Shown piece by piece: positions 33,988 through 42,677 of a stretch of 49,316 nt of DNA (position 1 is its first letter; each line of letters starts with the position of its first letter). The notes beneath the pieces are model-generated. The model saw only the letters and a list, made by a program, of their open reading frames with translations, was not told the origin of the DNA and ran no database searches. The translations under genes were made by a program, and so were the position numbers. Source of the DNA: Clostridiales bacterium (GTDB lineage: Bacteria; Bacillota; Clostridia; Lachnospirales; UBA12420); contig DMOI01000002.1 of NCBI GenBank assembly GCA_003452395.1, positions 1-49,316 on the forward strand, read 5' to 3'.

Positions 33988-35410
33988 GAGATTAAATCAA
34001 AAAATGAAGTGGATACATAGTCTGAGGGCAAAGCTTTTATATATATATTTGGGGATAAGCATACTTTCACTTTTGCTATTTTCAATAATTGTATATAAAG
34101 GGTTGGAGGATTCTCTTGTAAATCAACGAAAAGATGAGCTGATTAGAAAAGCAAACATAACAGCAACACATATTGCAAAATATGATTTTACAAAGAGTGC
34201 TCAGAGCGAAGAATTTAAAAAGGATATTATTCAAGCGGGAAACGAAGTGAAGGCAAAAGTAATAATAATTGATGCAAATGGTATGGAAATAGCTGATTCG
34301 ACACTAGAAAAGGGAACTACTAGGTTGTATGCTACCCCAGAAATACTTGAAGCATTAAAAGGTGGTGAAATATCGGGATTCACAAAAGATTATAAAATAC
34401 AAGTATTAGTTCCGATAAAAAACGAAAAGCAAAAAATAATAGGTGTAGTTTATATATTAGACACAAGTGAAAAGACAGGAGTAATACTTAGGGAAGTACG
34501 AGAAAAATTTTATATAATGCTACTTGCGACGAGTATAATAACGATAATATTTATAATATTTCTTTCAGGAATAATAATGAGTCCAATAAAAGAGATGCTA
34601 AAAGTTATAGAAAAAATGACAGAGGGAAGATTTAATCAAAAAATAAAGGTTAGAGGACACGATGAGCTATCCGAATTAAGCATGGCATTTAATCAAATGA
34701 GTGCGAAACTACAAAAAGTCGATGCCAGTCGACAAGAATTTGTCGCAAATGTATCACATGAACTAAAAACACCCCTCAGTTCAATGAAAGTATTAATAGA
34801 GTCTGTATTATTCCAAGACAATGTAAGCGAAGAGACATATAAAGAATTTTTAACAGATACTAATTCAGAGATAGACAGGTTGACTGAGATAATAAATAGT
34901 CTCTTAGTACTTGTTAAACTAGATAGAAAAGTAGTTCCAATAAATGCGGAAATGACAAATATGAATGAATTATTATCTGATATAATAAAAAGACTAAAAC
35001 CACTTTCTGATAAAAGAGAAATTGAATTAATATATGATCAGGAAAAAGAAGTTAATGGAGAAGTGGATGTTGTAAAAATTACTTTGGCACTCACAAATCT
35101 TATAGAAAATGGAATTAAATATAATAATGATGGAGGATATGTAAAGGTAAAGCTAGATGGTGACCATCAAAATGCATACATTAGTATTGAAGATAACGGA
35201 ATAGGAATACCAGAAGAAGAGCAAAATAAAGTATTCGAGAGATTTTATAGGATAGATAAAACAAGGGACAGAGATACAGGTGGAACAGGACTAGGATTAG
35301 CCATAACTCAAAGAACCGTGCTACTACATAACGGAAGCATAAAATTAACGAGTAAGGAAAATGAAGGAACAATGTTTTTAGTAAGGGTACCATTAAAACA
35401 AGGAAAATAA
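33965..35410 (+). CDS. Membrane sensor histidine kinase
   Basis: A 481-residue (from TTG 33965) sensor kinase and partner of the regulator upstream. It has membrane helices at ~23-44 and ~183-205 flanking an outer sensor domain (~45-180), then HAMP (~205-258), HisKA with phosphoacceptor His265 in SHELKTPL, and a complete HATPase with N box NLIENGIKYN, G1 DNGIGIPEEE, F box and G2 GGTGLGLAI. The start is uncertain: TTG 33965 overlaps the regulator and lacks spacing to a site, while ATG 34004 is a plausible alternative. No PAS domain is seen. The signal is unknown. Confidence 0.95.
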   Translation: MVTILKIERLNQKMKWIHSLRAKLLYIYLGISILSLLLFSIIVYKGLEDSLVNQRKDELIRKANITATHIAKYDFTKSAQSEEFKKDIIQAGNEVKAKVIIIDANGMEIADSTLEKGTTRLYATPEILEALKGGEISGFTKDYKIQVLVPIKNEKQKIIGVVYILDTSEKTGVILREVREKFYIMLLATSIITIIFIIFLSGIIMSPIKEMLKVIEKMTEGRFNQKIKVRGHDELSELSMAFNQMSAKLQKVDASRQEFVANVSHELKTPLSSMKVLIESVLFQDNVSEETYKEFLTDTNSEIDRLTEIINSLLVLVKLDRKVVPINAEMTNMNELLSDIIKRLKPLSDKREIELIYDQEKEVNGEVDVVKITLALTNLIENGIKYNNDGGYVKVKLDGDHQNAYISIEDNGIGIPEEEQNKVFERFYRIDKTRDRDTGGTGLGLAITQRTVLLHNGSIKLTSKENEGTMFLVRVPLKQGK

Positions 35411-35432
35411 GAAAATTACGGAGGTGTAAATA

Positions 35433-36377
35433 ATGAAAAAGAAAAAAAGTGTTAAAAAAATATGGAAACTAGTGTTATTAATTATTATATTAGTAGTAGC
35501 AGGATATTTACTCAGGGAAACACTTGTGGAAAAGAAGCAAGTATTTGTATATTGTGTGGATAAAACAGAAACAAAATTGGTAAATGAAAGCAGAAATATA
35601 AAATATAAAGATACAGTAGATTTAATAAATAAAATGGCAGAAGAATTAAAAAAGAATCCAACAGATAAAGATATAATAAAGTTGATTCCAGAAAATGTTG
35701 AGATAGAGAAGGTTTTATATAATCAAAAAGATAAGATTGTGGAGATATCGCTATCCAAAGATTTTAATGATTTATCAAATAAGGAAAAGATGTTTATGAC
35801 CTCTGGAATAGCAAAAACCTTTAATCAATTTAATTTTGTTAAAGGAGTGAAATTTTTTGTTGGAGAAGAGCCAATGAAAAATGAAAATGGCGAGGAAATT
35901 GGAGTAATTACAGAGAATGATGTTATTACAGATACAACAAAACAAGCACAAGAGAAAAAAGAAGTAGAGATAAAATTATACTTTGCGGATGCTGATGCAA
36001 ATAATTTGATAGCAGAAAGCAGAAAAACAATAATATTAAGCGATGAAAATATAGAGAAGATTGTTATAGAAGAGTTGATAAGCGGACCAGGTACGAGTAG
36101 TAACCTTTCTCCTATACCAAAAGGGACTGAGCTAAAGGATATAGAAGTGAAAGATAATATATGTTATGTAGATTTTAATCAAGAATTCAAGACAAATCAT
36201 GTGGGCGGTTCAGACATGGAAAGGCTAACAATCTTTTCTATAGTGAATTCGCTTACCGAGATAGAAGGAATAAATAAGGTGCAGTTTTTGATAGAAGGCA
36301 AGAAAAATGAAATATATAAAGGACATTACGAATTTGATAAACCATTTGAGAGAGATGAAAGTATAATAAAACAATAG
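35433..36377 (+). CDS. GerMN-domain lipoprotein-like or membrane-anchored protein
   Basis: A 314-residue protein with an N-terminal membrane anchor (about residues 11-28, WKLVLLIIILVVAGYLL) and two GerMN domains: ~50-145 (KLIPENVEIEKVLYNQKDKI...) and ~175-290, the latter with the classic IVIEELISGPG and ELKDIEVKDNICYVDFN. GerM-type proteins act in spore envelope or germination in Bacillus; the domain also occurs in LpqB, partner of MtrAB. Being in an operon with a two-component system it may be an accessory sensor or target. ATG 35433 has ACGGAGGTG upstream. A terminator follows. Confidence 0.9.
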   Translation: MKKKKSVKKIWKLVLLIIILVVAGYLLRETLVEKKQVFVYCVDKTETKLVNESRNIKYKDTVDLINKMAEELKKNPTDKDIIKLIPENVEIEKVLYNQKDKIVEISLSKDFNDLSNKEKMFMTSGIAKTFNQFNFVKGVKFFVGEEPMKNENGEEIGVITENDVITDTTKQAQEKKEVEIKLYFADADANNLIAESRKTIILSDENIEKIVIEELISGPGTSSNLSPIPKGTELKDIEVKDNICYVDFNQEFKTNHVGGSDMERLTIFSIVNSLTEIEGINKVQFLIEGKKNEIYKGHYEFDKPFERDESIIKQ

Positions 36378-36409
36378 AATGTTAGAAACAATAACTTTAT
36401 AAAAGAGCA

Positions 36410-36446
36410 AAATTGAGAAGCAGATGCGTCTGTTTCTTAATTTTTT
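36410..36446 (+). terminator. Terminator of the two-component/GerMN operon
   Basis: AAATTGAGAAGCAGA pairs with TCTGTTTCTTAATTT across loop TGCG, with two G-T pairs and a six-T run. Confidence 0.88.
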
Positions 36447-36458
36447 CCAATTTTGCCC

Positions 36459-36487
36459 TTGACAAATGACAAAAAATGTTATATTAT
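36459..36487 (+). promoter_or_regulatory. Promoter of rplM-rpsI
   Basis: TTGACA (36459-36464), 17-bp spacer, TATTAT (36482-36487). A ~230-nt untranslated leader follows before the L13 start. Confidence 0.85.
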
Positions 36488-36496
36488 ATAAAGGCA

Positions 36497-36600
36497 TATT
36501 TTCATATGAAAAACCATAGCCCGGTTTATATAAATAGATTAGATATAATGACAGGCCTGGGAACCAGTTGTTATACCCTAATTGAGTAATGTTTAAAAAT
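36497..36600 (+). promoter_or_regulatory. Probable ribosomal protein L13 leader
   Basis: The leader holds GCCCGGTTTAT and later GACAGGCCTGGGAACCAG, the kind of conserved core I associate with the Firmicutes L13 leader that binds L13 for autoregulation. It lies directly between the promoter and rplM. The remaining leader to 36720 shows GACCTTTCC/AAAGG pairing potential. Exact boundaries are uncertain. Confidence 0.5.
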
Positions 36601-36723
36601 AAAAAATTTCAAGATGATTCGTAGTGACTCAAGACCTTTCCACAAATAAAAGGTTAAGGAACAAACTTTTTAGATTGTGAAGCGTTATGCATTGTGAATT
36701 AAAAAAGAAGGAGGTTATATAAA

Positions 36724-37152
36724 GTGAAAACATATTTACCAAAGGTAGACGAGATTGAAAAGAAATGGTTTATAATTGATGCGACAGGATTACCACTAGG
36801 AAGGGTTGCAGCTAAAGTTGCAAGCGTACTTAGAGGTAAAAACAAAGTTATATTTACACCTCATTTAGATACAGGGGATTTTGTAATAGTTATCAATGCG
36901 GAAAAGGCTTTACTTACAGGAAAGAAGCTTGATCAAAAATATTACAGACATCATTCAGGATATATGGGTGGACTAAAATCAGTAGTATACAGAGAGTTAA
37001 TGGAAAAGAAACCGGAGTTTGCTATGGAATTAGCAGTTAAAGGTATGTTACCAAAAAACAGACTAGGTAGAAAAATGATTACAAAGCTTAAAGTATATAG
37101 AGATGCAGAGCATAATCACCAAGCACAACAGCCAATAGAAATGAAAATCTAA
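36724..37152 (+). CDS. rplM: Ribosomal protein L13
   Basis: A 142-residue uL13, complete: KTYLPKVDEIEKKWFIIDAT at the start, GLPLGRVAAKVASVLRGKNK, then HSGYMGGLK and the C-terminal GMLPKNRLGRKM with KLKVYRDAEHNHQAQQP. It starts at GTG 36724 behind GAAGGAGGTTATATAAA. It is a 50S subunit protein, cotranscribed with rpsI. Confidence 0.98.
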   Translation: MKTYLPKVDEIEKKWFIIDATGLPLGRVAAKVASVLRGKNKVIFTPHLDTGDFVIVINAEKALLTGKKLDQKYYRHHSGYMGGLKSVVYRELMEKKPEFAMELAVKGMLPKNRLGRKMITKLKVYRDAEHNHQAQQPIEMKI

Positions 37153-37174
37153 TTAATAAAAGGAGGAATATATC

Positions 37175-37570
37175 TTGGATAGTAAAAAACAATTTTATGG
37201 AACAGGAAGAAGAAAAAGTTCAGTAGCTAGAGTTTATCTAGTACCTGGAAAAGGCAAAATAACTATTAATAAAGATGATATAGAAGAATATTTCGGAATG
37301 GAAACATTAAAAGTTATTACAAAGCAAGCATTAACATTAACAAACACATTAGAGAAATTTGATATTAATGTAAATGTTCATGGTGGCGGTTACACAGGTC
37401 AAGCAGGAGCAATAAGACTTGGTATAGCTAGAGCGTTACTTGAAGTAGATGCGGACTTAAGAAAAGTACTTAAACAAGCAGGTTTATTAACAAGAGATTC
37501 AAGAATGAAAGAAAGAAAAAAATACGGATTAAAGGCTGCAAGACGTGCACCTCAATTCTCAAAGAGATAA
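37175..37570 (+). CDS. rpsI: Ribosomal protein S9
   Basis: A 131-residue uS9: FYGTGRRKSSVARVYLVPGK at the N-terminus, VHGGGYTGQAGAIRLGIARA, and the basic tail KKYGLKAARRAPQFSKR that reaches the P-site tRNA. It starts at TTG 37175 after AGGAGGAATATATC, 22 bp behind rplM. Confidence 0.98.
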   Translation: MDSKKQFYGTGRRKSSVARVYLVPGKGKITINKDDIEEYFGMETLKVITKQALTLTNTLEKFDINVNVHGGGYTGQAGAIRLGIARALLEVDADLRKVLKQAGLLTRDSRMKERKKYGLKAARRAPQFSKR

Positions 37571-37576
37571 TTATTC

Positions 37577-37604
37577 AAAAAGGATGGCTGTTGCCATCTT
37601 TTTT
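37577..37604 (+). terminator. Terminator of rplM-rpsI
   Basis: AAAAGGATGGC, loop TGTT, GCCATCTTTTTT: a stable stem with a T-run directly after the rpsI stop. Confidence 0.92.
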
Positions 37605-37789
37605 GTTGTAAAAGCGAACAAAGATTACGTATAGTTTATATGAAGAAAAACTTATTACAAGCGAAATACTTTTATTGGGTAAATATACTAATTTACAAGT
37701 TACTCAAAATATACTATAATATAAGAGGAAACTTTAAATATAAATAGTTTATATATCCAACTTTGTATTATAGAAAGCAGGTGTATGTA

Positions 37790-38764
37790 TTGAAATATAA
37801 AATTCCCGAATTGAAAAAAATCTTAATATTTTCTCTATTATTAATGTTTTTTCTAACGTTATATAGTGTCATAGCTATTGCTGTTTTATTTCATAGCTCT
37901 TATACTGGATTTAAGGAGATGTGGGTTACTACGGCGATGTCAACTATGGAACATCAATACCTTGCAAAAATGCTCGTTTCAGACGAAGAGATAGCTGAAA
38001 TAATGGAGAGTAACAAAGTTATACAGGTGGGTATGAATGCTAAGACATCTGATATTAGGATAAAAAAGGAAGCAGATTCTAGTATTGAGAAAATAGATAT
38101 AAGAGGAAAAGGGTATAAAGGAATAATGCTAGTGATACCAGACCCGTCAAGAGTGTTTATAGGTAGTGCTAAGGCAGATCAGGCTAAGGGCATGTTTCTC
38201 AAGGATATAGTAAAAAAATACGATGCTGTGGCAGGTATCAATGCTGGCGGATTTGTAAACCAAAGTAGTAAGCATGGAGATTCAAGGGAAGCTGATGGTC
38301 TCCTAATATCAGAAGGTGTGATATTAAAAGGGGTTGACGACCTAGAATATAATGTGATCGGTTTTACAAAGGACGATAAATTTATACTTGGGGTATATGA
38401 GCTACCTAAAATAAAGAAATTAAAAATTAGAGATGCAGTATCTTTTGCACCGTTTCTCATAGTTAACGGAAATCCATCTAAGATAATAGGGAATGGTGGA
38501 TGGGGTATAAATCCACGAACGGCGATAGGTCAAAGAAAAGACGGAACAGTACTACTACTTGCCATAGATGGTAGACAGACAGGAAGTGTTGGTGCAACTA
38601 TAAGTCAAGTACAAGATATAATGATAGAATATGGAGCATATAACGCAACAAATCTTGATGGGGGATCATCAACGATAATGGTTTATAAAGATGAGATTGT
38701 AAATAATCCGTGCAGCGTAGCGACTGGGAGATTTTTGCCAGATGCATTTCTGGTTAGGAAGTAA
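37790..38764 (+). CDS. Phosphodiester glycosidase-family (NAGPA domain) exported protein
   Basis: A 324-residue protein with a membrane anchor near the N-terminus (about residues 9-33) and a C-terminal phosphodiester glycosidase domain: AVAGINAGGFVN, READGLLISEGVI, INPRTAIGQRKDGTVLLLAIDGR and NATNLDGGSSTIMVY. The domain is that of the human uncovering enzyme (NAGPA) and of bacterial exopolysaccharide-associated proteins such as YpuA-neighbour families; the bacterial substrate is usually unknown but likely a surface glycopolymer. TTG 37790 is chosen for its AGCAGGTG site; a TTG at 37763 is in frame without one. Confidence 0.88.
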   Translation: MKYKIPELKKILIFSLLLMFFLTLYSVIAIAVLFHSSYTGFKEMWVTTAMSTMEHQYLAKMLVSDEEIAEIMESNKVIQVGMNAKTSDIRIKKEADSSIEKIDIRGKGYKGIMLVIPDPSRVFIGSAKADQAKGMFLKDIVKKYDAVAGINAGGFVNQSSKHGDSREADGLLISEGVILKGVDDLEYNVIGFTKDDKFILGVYELPKIKKLKIRDAVSFAPFLIVNGNPSKIIGNGGWGINPRTAIGQRKDGTVLLLAIDGRQTGSVGATISQVQDIMIEYGAYNATNLDGGSSTIMVYKDEIVNNPCSVATGRFLPDAFLVRK

Positions 38765-38810
38765 AAACCTGTGGATAGTATAGTAAGAAAAAAAACGAAT
38801 AGAATATATA

Positions 38811-38839
38811 TTGACACACTTCTCAACGTGTGCTATAAT
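38811..38839 (+). promoter_or_regulatory. Consensus promoter of a short RNA facing the small peptide gene
   Basis: TTGACA (38811-38816), 17-bp spacer, TATAAT (38834-38839), perfect in both boxes. No gene lies downstream in this direction before a terminator ~65 bp away, so it should make a short untranslated RNA. Confidence 0.88.
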
Positions 38840-38845
38840 ATATTT

Positions 38846-38908
38846 ATTGCAGAATACAATGGTATCGAAAAAAGGACGGTTAGCTTAGAGGCACCGTCCT
38901 TTTTCTTT
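38846..38908 (+). ncRNA. Candidate antitoxin RNA (Fst/RNA II-like), ~63 nt
   Basis: This RNA is predicted from the consensus promoter at 38811 to the hairpin at 38869-38904 with T-run. It holds no credible reading frame. Bases 38847-38867 (TTGCAGAATACAATGGTATCG) are a diverged copy of 38968-38988, which is the start region of the opposing peptide gene on the other strand. Pairing between the two RNAs would give 17 standard pairs, two G-U pairs and one mismatch over 20 bases, plus complementarity at the shared terminator. Confidence 0.7.
38869..38904. terminator. Bidirectional terminator shared by two convergent transcripts
   Basis: A 12-bp stem, AAAAAGGACGGT with ACCGTCCTTTTT, and a 12-base loop. 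T-runs follow on both strands. Confidence 0.92.
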
Positions 38909-38980
38909 TTACTTTTTTATTACTTTTATTATTTCGAGAATAACAAATAATAATAAAAAATCTATAGTTGCTGAATACAA
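38909..38980 (-). CDS. Candidate type I toxin, 23-residue hydrophobic peptide
   Basis: A 23-codon gene read from TTG 38980 to TAA 38909-38911. The peptide begins MYSATID and continues FLLLFVILEIIKVIKK: one membrane helix with a basic C-terminal tail, as in Fst and holin-like type I toxins. The ribosome site AAAGGAGGTGAT, eight bases before the TTG, is perfect; a GTG within that site is in frame but less likely. A promoter lies 36 bp upstream and a bidirectional terminator directly follows the stop. The opposing short RNA can pair with its start region. I infer a membrane-damaging or membrane-binding toxin controlled by an antisense RNA. It is too short for most gene callers. Confidence 0.68.
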   Translation of the reverse strand: MYSATIDFLLLFVILEIIKVIKK

Positions 38981-39015
38981 CAGTATCACCTCCTTTCTTT
39001 ATAGAGGCAAGTTAC

Positions 39016-39044
39016 ATTATACAATACAAAAATAAAAATGTAAA
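39016..39044 (-). promoter_or_regulatory. Promoter of the small toxin-like gene
   Basis: Minus-strand TTTACA (39044-39039), 17-bp spacer, TATAAT (39021-39016). The predicted leader to the start codon is about 28 nt. Confidence 0.8.
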
Positions 39045-39047
39045 TAC

Positions 39048-39076
39048 TTTAAATTTGCATTTTTTTATGATATAAT
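39048..39076 (+). promoter_or_regulatory. Possible promoter of dnaE
   Basis: TATAAT (39071-39076) with a weak TTTAAA (39048-39053) at a 17-bp spacing. The leader to dnaE (39090-39135) includes CTCCC...GGGAG pairing and looks like a worn copy of the intergenic element at 24254 and 44451. Confidence 0.5.
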
Positions 39077-39147
39077 GGAGAAAAATAACTCCCCTGCCGC
39101 TAACGCGAAGCCCTCTCAGAAAGGGAGCTAAAGAAAGGAATATACCT

Positions 39148-42100
39148 ATGGAAAATCTAAAGTTCACTCACTTACATGTACATACTGAGTATAGTCTGCT
39201 CGACGGAGCGTCGCGTATAAAAGATATCATCAAGCGTGCTAAAGAGCTTGATATGGATAGTCTTGCTATAACTGACCACGGAAGTATGTATGGGGTTATA
39301 GAGTTTTATAAAGAAGCTAAGAAGCAGGGCATCAAGCCTATAATAGGATGTGAGGTTTATGTGGCTCCTCGTACTAGGTTTGATCGCGAGCCTAAAATTG
39401 ATGATGAAAGGTATCATCTCGTTTTGCTTGCAGAAAATGATGAGGGATATAAAAACCTTGTTAAAATAGTATCTAAGAGTTATGTAGAAGGATTTTATTA
39501 TAAGCCGAGAGTAGATAAGGATTTGCTTAGAGAGTATTGTAAGGGGATTATAGCTACAAGTGCTTGCATGGGTGGGGTGGTAGCAAGAAGGCTGAGGAGT
39601 CACGGTTATGAAGATGCTAAAGGTGTAGCACTTGAATATCAAGATATATTTGGGGAAGGCAACTTTTTCCTCGAGCTTCAGCATAATACCTTGCCAGAAC
39701 AACAACCGATAAATGAACAGCTTATTAAGATGAGTAAAGAGACAGGCATTCCTCTTGTTATAACAAATGATGTACATTATACTTATGCAGAGGATTACAA
39801 ATCGCATGATATACTTTTATGCATACAAACTGCAAAAACTGTGGATGACGAAAATAGAATGAGGATGGAGACAAATGATTGGTATTTAAAATCTAAAGAG
39901 GAGATATACGAGAAGTTTAAAGATGTTTATGAAGCTATGGAGAACACTTATAAGATAGCAGAACGTTGTAATGTTGGGTTTAAGTTCAATGAGATAAAAA
40001 TGCCAAAATTTGATGTACCAGAGGGATATGCTCCATACGAGTACTTGAAAATGCTATGTGATAAGGGCCTCCGCGAACGATATAAAGATACTACGGATGA
40101 ATTAAAAGCTAGGATGGAGTATGAGCTTGGTGTAATAAATCAAATGGAATTTGTAGACTATTTCTTGATTGTCTGGGATTTTATAAGGTATTCTAAAGAA
40201 AATGATATAGCTGTAGGTCCTGGACGTGGTTCGGGAGCAGGAAGTATAGTCGCATATGTGCTTAAAATAACAAATGTGGATCCTATAAAATATGGTCTTA
40301 TATTTGAAAGGTTTTTAAATCCTGAGAGAATAAGTATGCCTGATTTTGATATAGATTTTTGCTATGAGCGACGTGGTGAGGTTATCGAGTATGTGCTGAA
40401 AAAGTATGGAAAAGATAGAGTAGCACAGATTATAACATTTGGTACAATGTCTGCAAGATCCGTTATAAGGGATGTTGGCAGGGCTTTAAATATGGCTTAT
40501 GGCGAAGTGGATATGATTGCAAAGATGATTCCATTTGAGATAAAAATAACAATAGATAAGGCTCTTGAAGTTAATTCGCAGCTGAAGGATTTTTATGATA
40601 ATGATGAGAAAATAAAGTATTTAATAGATATGTCACGCAAACTAGAGGGACTTCCTCGTCATGCATCTACACATGCAGCAGGAGTTGTTATATCGGACAA
40701 ACCTATAGATGAATATATACCGCTGGCTATAAATGAAGATATGCCTATGACTCAGTTTGCTATGGGTACAGTAGAGGAACTAGGACTTCTTAAGATGGAC
40801 TTTTTGGGGCTTAGGACCCTTACAGTTATACAAAATGCGATTAGCCAAGTAAAATACAATTATGGTAAGGTTATAGATTTAGATACACTACCACTTGATG
40901 ATTCAAAAGTGTTTAAAATAATAGCAGATGGTAATACACAAGGAGTTTTCCAACTTGAAAGCAAAGGTATGACCAGTTTTATGAAGGATTTAAAACCTGA
41001 CTGTATTGAAGATATAATAGCGGGGGTTTCTTTGTATAGACCAGGACCTATGGATTTTATACCAAAGTATATAAGGGGTAAAAAGACTCCAAAAGAGATT
41101 GAATATCAGATTGATGAGTTAGAGCCTATACTAAAATCAACTTACGGGTGTATTGTATATCAAGAGCAGGTTATGCATATAGTTAGACAGCTTGCAGGCT
41201 ATTCTTTGGGTAGAAGTGACTTAGTTCGTCGGGCAATGGGTAAGAAAAAGATGGATGTCATGCTTAAAGAAAAGCAAGTGTTTTTATTTGGGGACAACGA
41301 AAGCGGAATAGAAGGGTGCGTGGCCCGCGGGATACCTGAACATTTAGCAGAGGAAATATTTAACGAAATGATAGATTTTGCAAAGTATGCATTTAACAAG
41401 TCTCATGCGGCTTGCTATGCGGTTATAGCCTATCAAACAGCCTATCTTAAAGTATACTACCCAGCTGAGTTTATGGCTGCTACGATGACTTCTATTATGG
41501 ATTCGCTTGATAAGGTGGGGGGATATATATATGATTCTAAGAAAATAGGAATAAATATATTGCCACCAGATATTAATGAGGGTTATAGTAAATTTTCGGT
41601 ATCAAATGGAAATATAAGATATGCATTATCGGCTATAAAAGGCGTTGGAACAGCAGTTATTGACGATGTTGTTAAAGAAAGAAAGGATAATGGAAATTTT
41701 AAGAGTATGACAGATTTCTTAGAGCGAATGGTAAAGTATAATATCAATAAAAGATGTGTGGAAAATCTGATAAAGGCTGGTGCTTTTGATTCACTAGAGG
41801 GAATGAGAAGTCAATATCTGAGTGTATATGAAAAGATACTTGAGTCGGTTCATCAAAAACAAAGGAATAATATTACCGGACAAATAAATATGTTTGCACT
41901 TACTGGAGTAAATGAAAACGAGATAAAAGAAGAGCTGCCAAACATGTCGGAGTTTAATAAAAAAATATTTTTAAATATGGAAAAAGAAGTGTTAGGTATA
42001 TATGTAAGCGGACATCCTCTTGAGGCATATATGGAAATAATTAATAAATACACAACTACAAGTACATATGAATTGAATCAAAAAGATGAACAGACCGAAC

Positions 42101-42609
42101 AATATATAAAGCAAGATGGTGAAATGGTCACTATAGTGGGCATAGTATCTAAAAAAACCATTAAGACTACAAAAAACTATAAGCAGATGGCATTTGTAGA
42201 AATAGAAGATTTATATGGCATTGTAGAGCTTATAGTTTTCCCAAATTTATACGATGAATATATGAGAGATATTCAGGTAGAAGATGTAATAATAGTGCAG
42301 GGTAGACTAACGATAAAAGAGGATGAGGGAGTAAAAATTATATGCAATAAAATAAAACCCGTGGAAGATTTGGTACAAGATGAGAGGATAAGAAGGAAAA
42401 TAGTGATAAGCGTACAGGATATGAATGATAGAGAAGTATTTGACAAAATAAAGGGCATACTAGATATGTATCAGGGTGACGTAGAGGTGAAAATACATAC
42501 CAAAAATGATGACAAAACGCGTACCGCAAAGGCTAAAGTGTCACTCGAGGATGAAATGATAGAAAAGCTTGAAGGACTGCTTGGGGAAGAGAATGTGAAG
42601 GTTGTTTAG
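39148..42609 (+). CDS. dnaE: DNA polymerase III alpha subunit DnaE
   Basis: A 1153-residue family C DNA polymerase of the DnaE1 group. In order: PHP domain (residues ~1-280, HLHVHTEYSLLDGA at the start), palm with catalytic aspartates in MPDFDIDF (Asp399, Asp401), thumb/fingers including GPGRGSGAGSIVAY and LEGLPRHASTHAAGVV, helix-hairpin-helix (~830-900) and an OB-fold domain near the C-terminus (VTIVGIVSKKTIKTTK..., ~985-1080). It replicates chromosomal DNA; Firmicutes also use PolC. The ATG follows AAAGGAATATACCT. The order dnaE-pfkA is common in Clostridia. Confidence 0.98.
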   Translation: MENLKFTHLHVHTEYSLLDGASRIKDIIKRAKELDMDSLAITDHGSMYGVIEFYKEAKKQGIKPIIGCEVYVAPRTRFDREPKIDDERYHLVLLAENDEGYKNLVKIVSKSYVEGFYYKPRVDKDLLREYCKGIIATSACMGGVVARRLRSHGYEDAKGVALEYQDIFGEGNFFLELQHNTLPEQQPINEQLIKMSKETGIPLVITNDVHYTYAEDYKSHDILLCIQTAKTVDDENRMRMETNDWYLKSKEEIYEKFKDVYEAMENTYKIAERCNVGFKFNEIKMPKFDVPEGYAPYEYLKMLCDKGLRERYKDTTDELKARMEYELGVINQMEFVDYFLIVWDFIRYSKENDIAVGPGRGSGAGSIVAYVLKITNVDPIKYGLIFERFLNPERISMPDFDIDFCYERRGEVIEYVLKKYGKDRVAQIITFGTMSARSVIRDVGRALNMAYGEVDMIAKMIPFEIKITIDKALEVNSQLKDFYDNDEKIKYLIDMSRKLEGLPRHASTHAAGVVISDKPIDEYIPLAINEDMPMTQFAMGTVEELGLLKMDFLGLRTLTVIQNAISQVKYNYGKVIDLDTLPLDDSKVFKIIADGNTQGVFQLESKGMTSFMKDLKPDCIEDIIAGVSLYRPGPMDFIPKYIRGKKTPKEIEYQIDELEPILKSTYGCIVYQEQVMHIVRQLAGYSLGRSDLVRRAMGKKKMDVMLKEKQVFLFGDNESGIEGCVARGIPEHLAEEIFNEMIDFAKYAFNKSHAACYAVIAYQTAYLKVYYPAEFMAATMTSIMDSLDKVGGYIYDSKKIGINILPPDINEGYSKFSVSNGNIRYALSAIKGVGTAVIDDVVKERKDNGNFKSMTDFLERMVKYNINKRCVENLIKAGAFDSLEGMRSQYLSVYEKILESVHQKQRNNITGQINMFALTGVNENEIKEELPNMSEFNKKIFLNMEKEVLGIYVSGHPLEAYMEIINKYTTTSTYELNQKDEQTEQYIKQDGEMVTIVGIVSKKTIKTTKNYKQMAFVEIEDLYGIVELIVFPNLYDEYMRDIQVEDVIIVQGRLTIKEDEGVKIICNKIKPVEDLVQDERIRRKIVISVQDMNDREVFDKIKGILDMYQGDVEVKIHTKNDDKTRTAKAKVSLEDEMIEKLEGLLGEENVKVV

Positions 42610-42677
42610 ATGAGTATTCATAACAATGACAAATAGCGAAGCATGTCAATTAACAATCTAATAAGGAGGTCCTAACC

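Larger units (their letters stand above)
38847..38988. repeat. Diverged direct repeat linking the two convergent transcripts
   Basis: The copies at 38847-38867 and 38968-38988 match in 17 of the first 20 bases (core GAATACAA). The first is in the 5' part of the short plus-strand RNA; the second spans the start codon and the edge of the ribosome site of the minus-strand peptide gene. Confidence 0.85.
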
